DNA from: Fimbriimonadales bacterium
GTDB taxonomy: Bacteria > Armatimonadota > Fimbriimonadia > Fimbriimonadales > GBS-DC
Assembly (NCBI GenBank): GCA_026416655.1
Contig: JAOAES010000175.1
Coordinates: 1-14,624, forward strand
DNA length: 14,624 nt
Direction of reading: 5' to 3'
The position numbers and the translations under genes were made by a program. The notes under the pieces are model-generated. The model searched no databases. It saw only the letters and a program-made list of their open reading frames with translations, and was not told the DNA's origin. Shown here piece by piece: positions 12,577 to 14,624 of this stretch; position 1 is the stretch's first letter; each line of letters opens with the position of its first letter.

Positions 12577-14079
12577 ATGATGAAACAAGTACAAGCGATG
12601 AACCTGATTCGCGGGCGCTGGCACGAGTCCGCATCGGGCAAGCGTTTTGAGAGCTTTAACCCCGCTGATACACGCGAAGTGATTGGCACAGCACCCTGTT
12701 CGAACGCGAACGATGTAGACCAAGCCGTGCGTGCGGCGCGCGAAGCGTACGATATGTGGCGCAAGATGTCGCGCGTCAAACGCGGTGAACTCATCGATAA
12801 CCTGGCGCAACTGATTAAGCGCGACCTGAACGCGCTCTCGGAGCTGGTGACGCGCGAGTGTGGCAAGCCCATCAACGAGGGGCGCGCCGATGTGGTAGAA
12901 GCCTTGCACATGACGCAGTATGTGGCGGGCATGGCGCGCATGCCGCACGGCGAGATTATCGACAGCGAAATCGCCGAGAAGGACGCCTACATCTTGCGCA
13001 AGCCCAAGGGCGTCGTGGCGTGCATCACCCCGTGGAACTTCCCCGTCGCGATTCCGCTCTGGACAATCCTGCCCAGCCTGCTGGAAGGCAATACGGTGGT
13101 GTTCAAACCGTCGGAGGACACGCCCATCTGCGGGCATGTGCTGGCAGAGCTGTTCGTGGAGGCAGGCTTCCCGCCCGGCGTGTTCAACGTGGTGCATGGT
13201 CCGGGCGAAGACGCGGGCGACCCGCTGGTGCATCACCCCGAAGTCGATGTGGTGGTGTTCACGGGTTCCTACGCGGTCGGACGCTACATCATCGAGGAGT
13301 GCGCGAAGCAGCACAAGTTCGCCGCGGTGGAGATGGGCGGCAAGAACGCTGTGATTGTGCTGGACGACGCGAACCTCGATATCGCGCTGCACGCGGCGAT
13401 TCTGTCGGCGTTCAAGACCAGCGGGCAACGCTGCGTGTCGTCCAACCGCATCATCATCCACGAGAAGCTGGAACCGGAGTTCACCCCGCGCTTTGTGGAG
13501 CTGGCGAAGCAGATTAAAATCGGCAACGGGCTGCACGAAGATACCTTCATGGGTCCGCTCATCAACGAGGCGGGCGTCGAGAAGTATTTCTATCATAACC
13601 AGAAGGCGATTGAAGAGGGTGCAGAGGTGCTGCTGGAAGGCGGTCGGCTCACCGACGGCGAGTACCAGCACGGGCATTTCGTGAAGCCGTTCGTGTACCG
13701 CATGCGCCACCGCTCCGACAGCTTCGCGCTCAAAGAGGAGGCGTTCAGCCCGCATGTGGCGATTATCCCCGTCAGCGACATTGACGAGGCGATTCATGTC
13801 TACAACGACACGAAGTACGGCTTGGCGATGGCGGTGATTACGGAGGACTATCGCAAGTGGCGTTATGTGCGGGACAACTGCGAGTTCGGCGTGGGGTATG
13901 TGAACCTGCCGAGCATCGGCGCGGAGGTGCATCTGCCGTTCGGCGGCGTCAAAGGCAGCGGCAACGGACACCCCAGCGCGTCCGCCCTGTTCGACGCCGT
14001 GACTCACAAGGTCGCCTTCACGGTCAATCACGCGACCGAAATCAAGATGGCGCAGGGCTTGAGCGCGAAGGTGAAGTAA
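12577..14079 (+). CDS. NAD(P)-dependent aldehyde dehydrogenase (ALDH superfamily)
   Basis: 500 residues, full length. It oxidises an aldehyde to a carboxylic acid through a thiohemiacetal on the catalytic Cys. Visible active-site elements are N154 (TPWNFP, oxyanion hole), K177 (VVFKPSE, cofactor binding), the FTGS turn (228-231), general base E252 (AVEMGGKN), nucleophile C286 (TSGQRCVSSN) and KEEAFSP (386-392). The C-terminus has PFGGVKGSGNGHPSASALFDAVTH. The GNG after GS is unusual beside the common GxGRE ending, and is seen in bacterial semialdehyde-type relatives. The substrate cannot be fixed from sequence; alpha-ketoglutaric, aminoadipic or glutamic semialdehyde dehydrogenases are all possible. 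AGGAGGGA lies just upstream and either of two adjacent ATGs (12577, 12580) could start. The array of three hairpins follows the stop by 6 bp. Confidence 0.9.
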   Translation: MMKQVQAMNLIRGRWHESASGKRFESFNPADTREVIGTAPCSNANDVDQAVRAAREAYDMWRKMSRVKRGELIDNLAQLIKRDLNALSELVTRECGKPINEGRADVVEALHMTQYVAGMARMPHGEIIDSEIAEKDAYILRKPKGVVACITPWNFPVAIPLWTILPSLLEGNTVVFKPSEDTPICGHVLAELFVEAGFPPGVFNVVHGPGEDAGDPLVHHPEVDVVVFTGSYAVGRYIIEECAKQHKFAAVEMGGKNAVIVLDDANLDIALHAAILSAFKTSGQRCVSSNRIIIHEKLEPEFTPRFVELAKQIKIGNGLHEDTFMGPLINEAGVEKYFYHNQKAIEEGAEVLLEGGRLTDGEYQHGHFVKPFVYRMRHRSDSFALKEEAFSPHVAIIPVSDIDEAIHVYNDTKYGLAMAVITEDYRKWRYVRDNCEFGVGYVNLPSIGAEVHLPFGGVKGSGNGHPSASALFDAVTHKVAFTVNHATEIKMAQGLSAKVK

Positions 14080-14085
14080 ACTCTC

Positions 14086-14183
14086 GTGGCACGGACAGTC
14101 CTGTCCGTGCACGTGGCACGGGCGTCCCCGCCCGTGCTTTGTTAGGAAGCGAAGTTGCGTGGCACGGGCGTCCCCGCCCGTGC
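14086..14183 (+). repeat. Three tandem GC-rich hairpin repeats
   Basis: Three 25-bp units begin GTGGCACGG at 14086, 14113 and 14159. Units 2 and 3 are identical (stem GCACGGGCG / CGCCCGTGC, loop TCCC). Unit 1 is a variant (stem GCACGGACA / TGTCCGTGC, loop GTCC), in which two stem base pairs changed from G-C to A-T on both sides together. They behave like REP or palindromic-unit elements and fill the gap between the aldehyde dehydrogenase gene and the minus-strand genes at the right edge. Confidence 0.85.
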
Positions 14184-14189
14184 TTTTTT
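14162..14189 (+). terminator. Intrinsic terminator of the aldehyde dehydrogenase gene, formed by hairpin unit 3
   Basis: GCACGGGCG (14162-14170), loop TCCC, CGCCCGTGC (14175-14183), then six T (14184-14189). Unit 2 has the same stem but only TTTG after it, so it would be a weak terminator. Confidence 0.88.
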
Positions 14190-14230
14190 AATCGTTCGTT
14201 CGCGATGCACCCTAAAACGACAGGACGCTT

Positions 14231-14572
14231 TCATTTTCGCGACTCATGGCACCGCTGTCCCCACGCATCCCGAACCGCCGCGCCCGTCACCACCGCCAGC
14301 GGCAAGACCACCCCTATCGCAAACCCCAACACCATCAGCGCGCCGCCCCGAACCGCGAGGTACGCCAAGATGAGCATCATCGGGTATTTCAGCGGACTGC
14401 TCAGCATTAACAGGCGGGGGAACAGCGGGTTGTTCTGGGGCTTGAAGAACCGCACCGCGAGCAAGAAAAAGCCGGTCGCCCAGCCAATCGCCAGCACGCC
14501 CGCACTCCCTAAAATCGCCGTCCACTTGCCCACCACCTTCGCAAGCAGCGCAGGATTCTCCATCACGCTCAC
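14231..14572 (-). CDS. Small three-helix membrane protein, possibly ATP synthase subunit I-like
   Basis: 113 residues. One hydrophobic segment lies at about residues 18-40 and a pair at 61-80 and 82-102. A short loop rich in Pro, Asn and Arg (FKPQNNPLFPRLL) and a KYP before helix 2 separate them. AtpI, the small helper of the F0 rotor encoded ahead of atpB, has a similar size and layout, but similarity by eye is weak and no ATP synthase gene follows it; the next gene downstream is the convergent aldehyde dehydrogenase. GTG at 14572 is chosen because GGAGG (14580-14584) lies 7 nt upstream and the GTGA overlaps the previous stop; GTG or ATG a few codons later are alternatives. Confidence 0.7.
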   Translation of the reverse strand: MSVMENPALLAKVVGKWTAILGSAGVLAIGWATGFFLLAVRFFKPQNNPLFPRLLMLSSPLKYPMMLILAYLAVRGGALMVLGFAIGVVLPLAVVTGAAVRDAWGQRCHESRK

Positions 14573-14624
14573 GGCTTGTCCTCCATCTGGTTCAGCTTGT
14601 TGGCGATGCGAATCAGTTGCGCCA
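14569..14624 (-). CDS. 3' end of an upstream small gene (partial)
   Basis: Only the last 17 codons and the stop are in the window, ending AQLIRIANKLNQMEDKP. The stop overlaps the start of the membrane protein gene by 4 bp (GTGA), indicating an operon with coupled translation. If its partner is AtpI-like, AtpZ would be a natural candidate, but 17 residues cannot support that. Confidence 0.6.
   Translation of the reverse strand, partial: AQLIRIANKLNQMEDKP

Noticed and set aside
12559..14112. A 517-codon open frame on the minus strand opposite the aldehyde dehydrogenase gene
   Set aside because: It is rich in Arg, His, Ala and Gln with no family motifs, and is explained by the GC-biased codon positions of the plus-strand gene, whose active-site motifs are all intact.
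14086..14183. CRISPR array
   Set aside because: The three units are self-complementary hairpins with unequal, very short gaps (2 and 21 bp), and no cas gene is nearby.

Overview
The window is GC-rich, densely coded bacterial chromosome. It carries mostly housekeeping and central-metabolism genes on both strands, with no rRNA, tRNA, CRISPR array, integrase or complete mobile element that I can see. No gene-free gap exceeds 300 bases; the largest, at 10467-10673, is about 207 bases. The fused-type E1 dehydrogenase, UbiD-family decarboxylase, FliL, ANKH-like transporter, Rpn-type remnant and recurrent palindromic intergenic repeats fit an environmental, deep-branching phylum. Armatimonadota or a relative is my guess, but nothing here fixes the taxonomy.

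Left third (1-5248). The 3' part of a 2-oxoacid dehydrogenase E1 gene (beta half, with a trace of the alpha half) is translationally coupled to a membrane-anchored protein of unknown function with a pseudopilin-like C-terminus. dnaB (minus) converges on that pair and diverges from trmD (plus). The 41-bp dnaB/trmD gap holds two opposed -10 elements, and trmD looks leaderless. An N-terminally truncated Rpn/YhgA-type protein follows trmD in the same frame.

Middle (5251-10466). A secreted phosphodiester-glycosidase-like protein (minus) diverges from a ubiD-family decarboxylase (plus). Next comes an unrecognised 72-residue protein with its own promoter, a Shine-Dalgarno-masking inverted repeat and a strong intrinsic terminator. 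A zinc-dependent medium-chain alcohol dehydrogenase (minus) diverges from dnaN (plus), the DNA polymerase sliding clamp gene.

Right third (10467-14624). A large intergenic hairpin follows dnaN. An ANKH/MATE-like membrane transporter (plus, probably leaderless) overlaps tail-to-tail with fliL (minus). fliL diverges from an aldehyde dehydrogenase (plus), which ends in three tandem GC-rich hairpins, the last a textbook terminator. The right edge holds a minus-strand pair of short genes with a 4-bp overlap: a small three-helix membrane protein resembling ATP synthase subunit I, and the last 17 residues of the gene before it.

The clearest non-coding pattern is a shared promoter-like element, roughly GG-TAKAMT-CTS, in front of six plus-strand genes with no recognisable -35 box. 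At two of these genes the hexamer lies exactly 6 nt before the start codon, suggesting leaderless transcripts. dnaB, dnaN, trmD and fliL are core genes found here outside their customary clusters, so gene order in this genome appears strongly shuffled.
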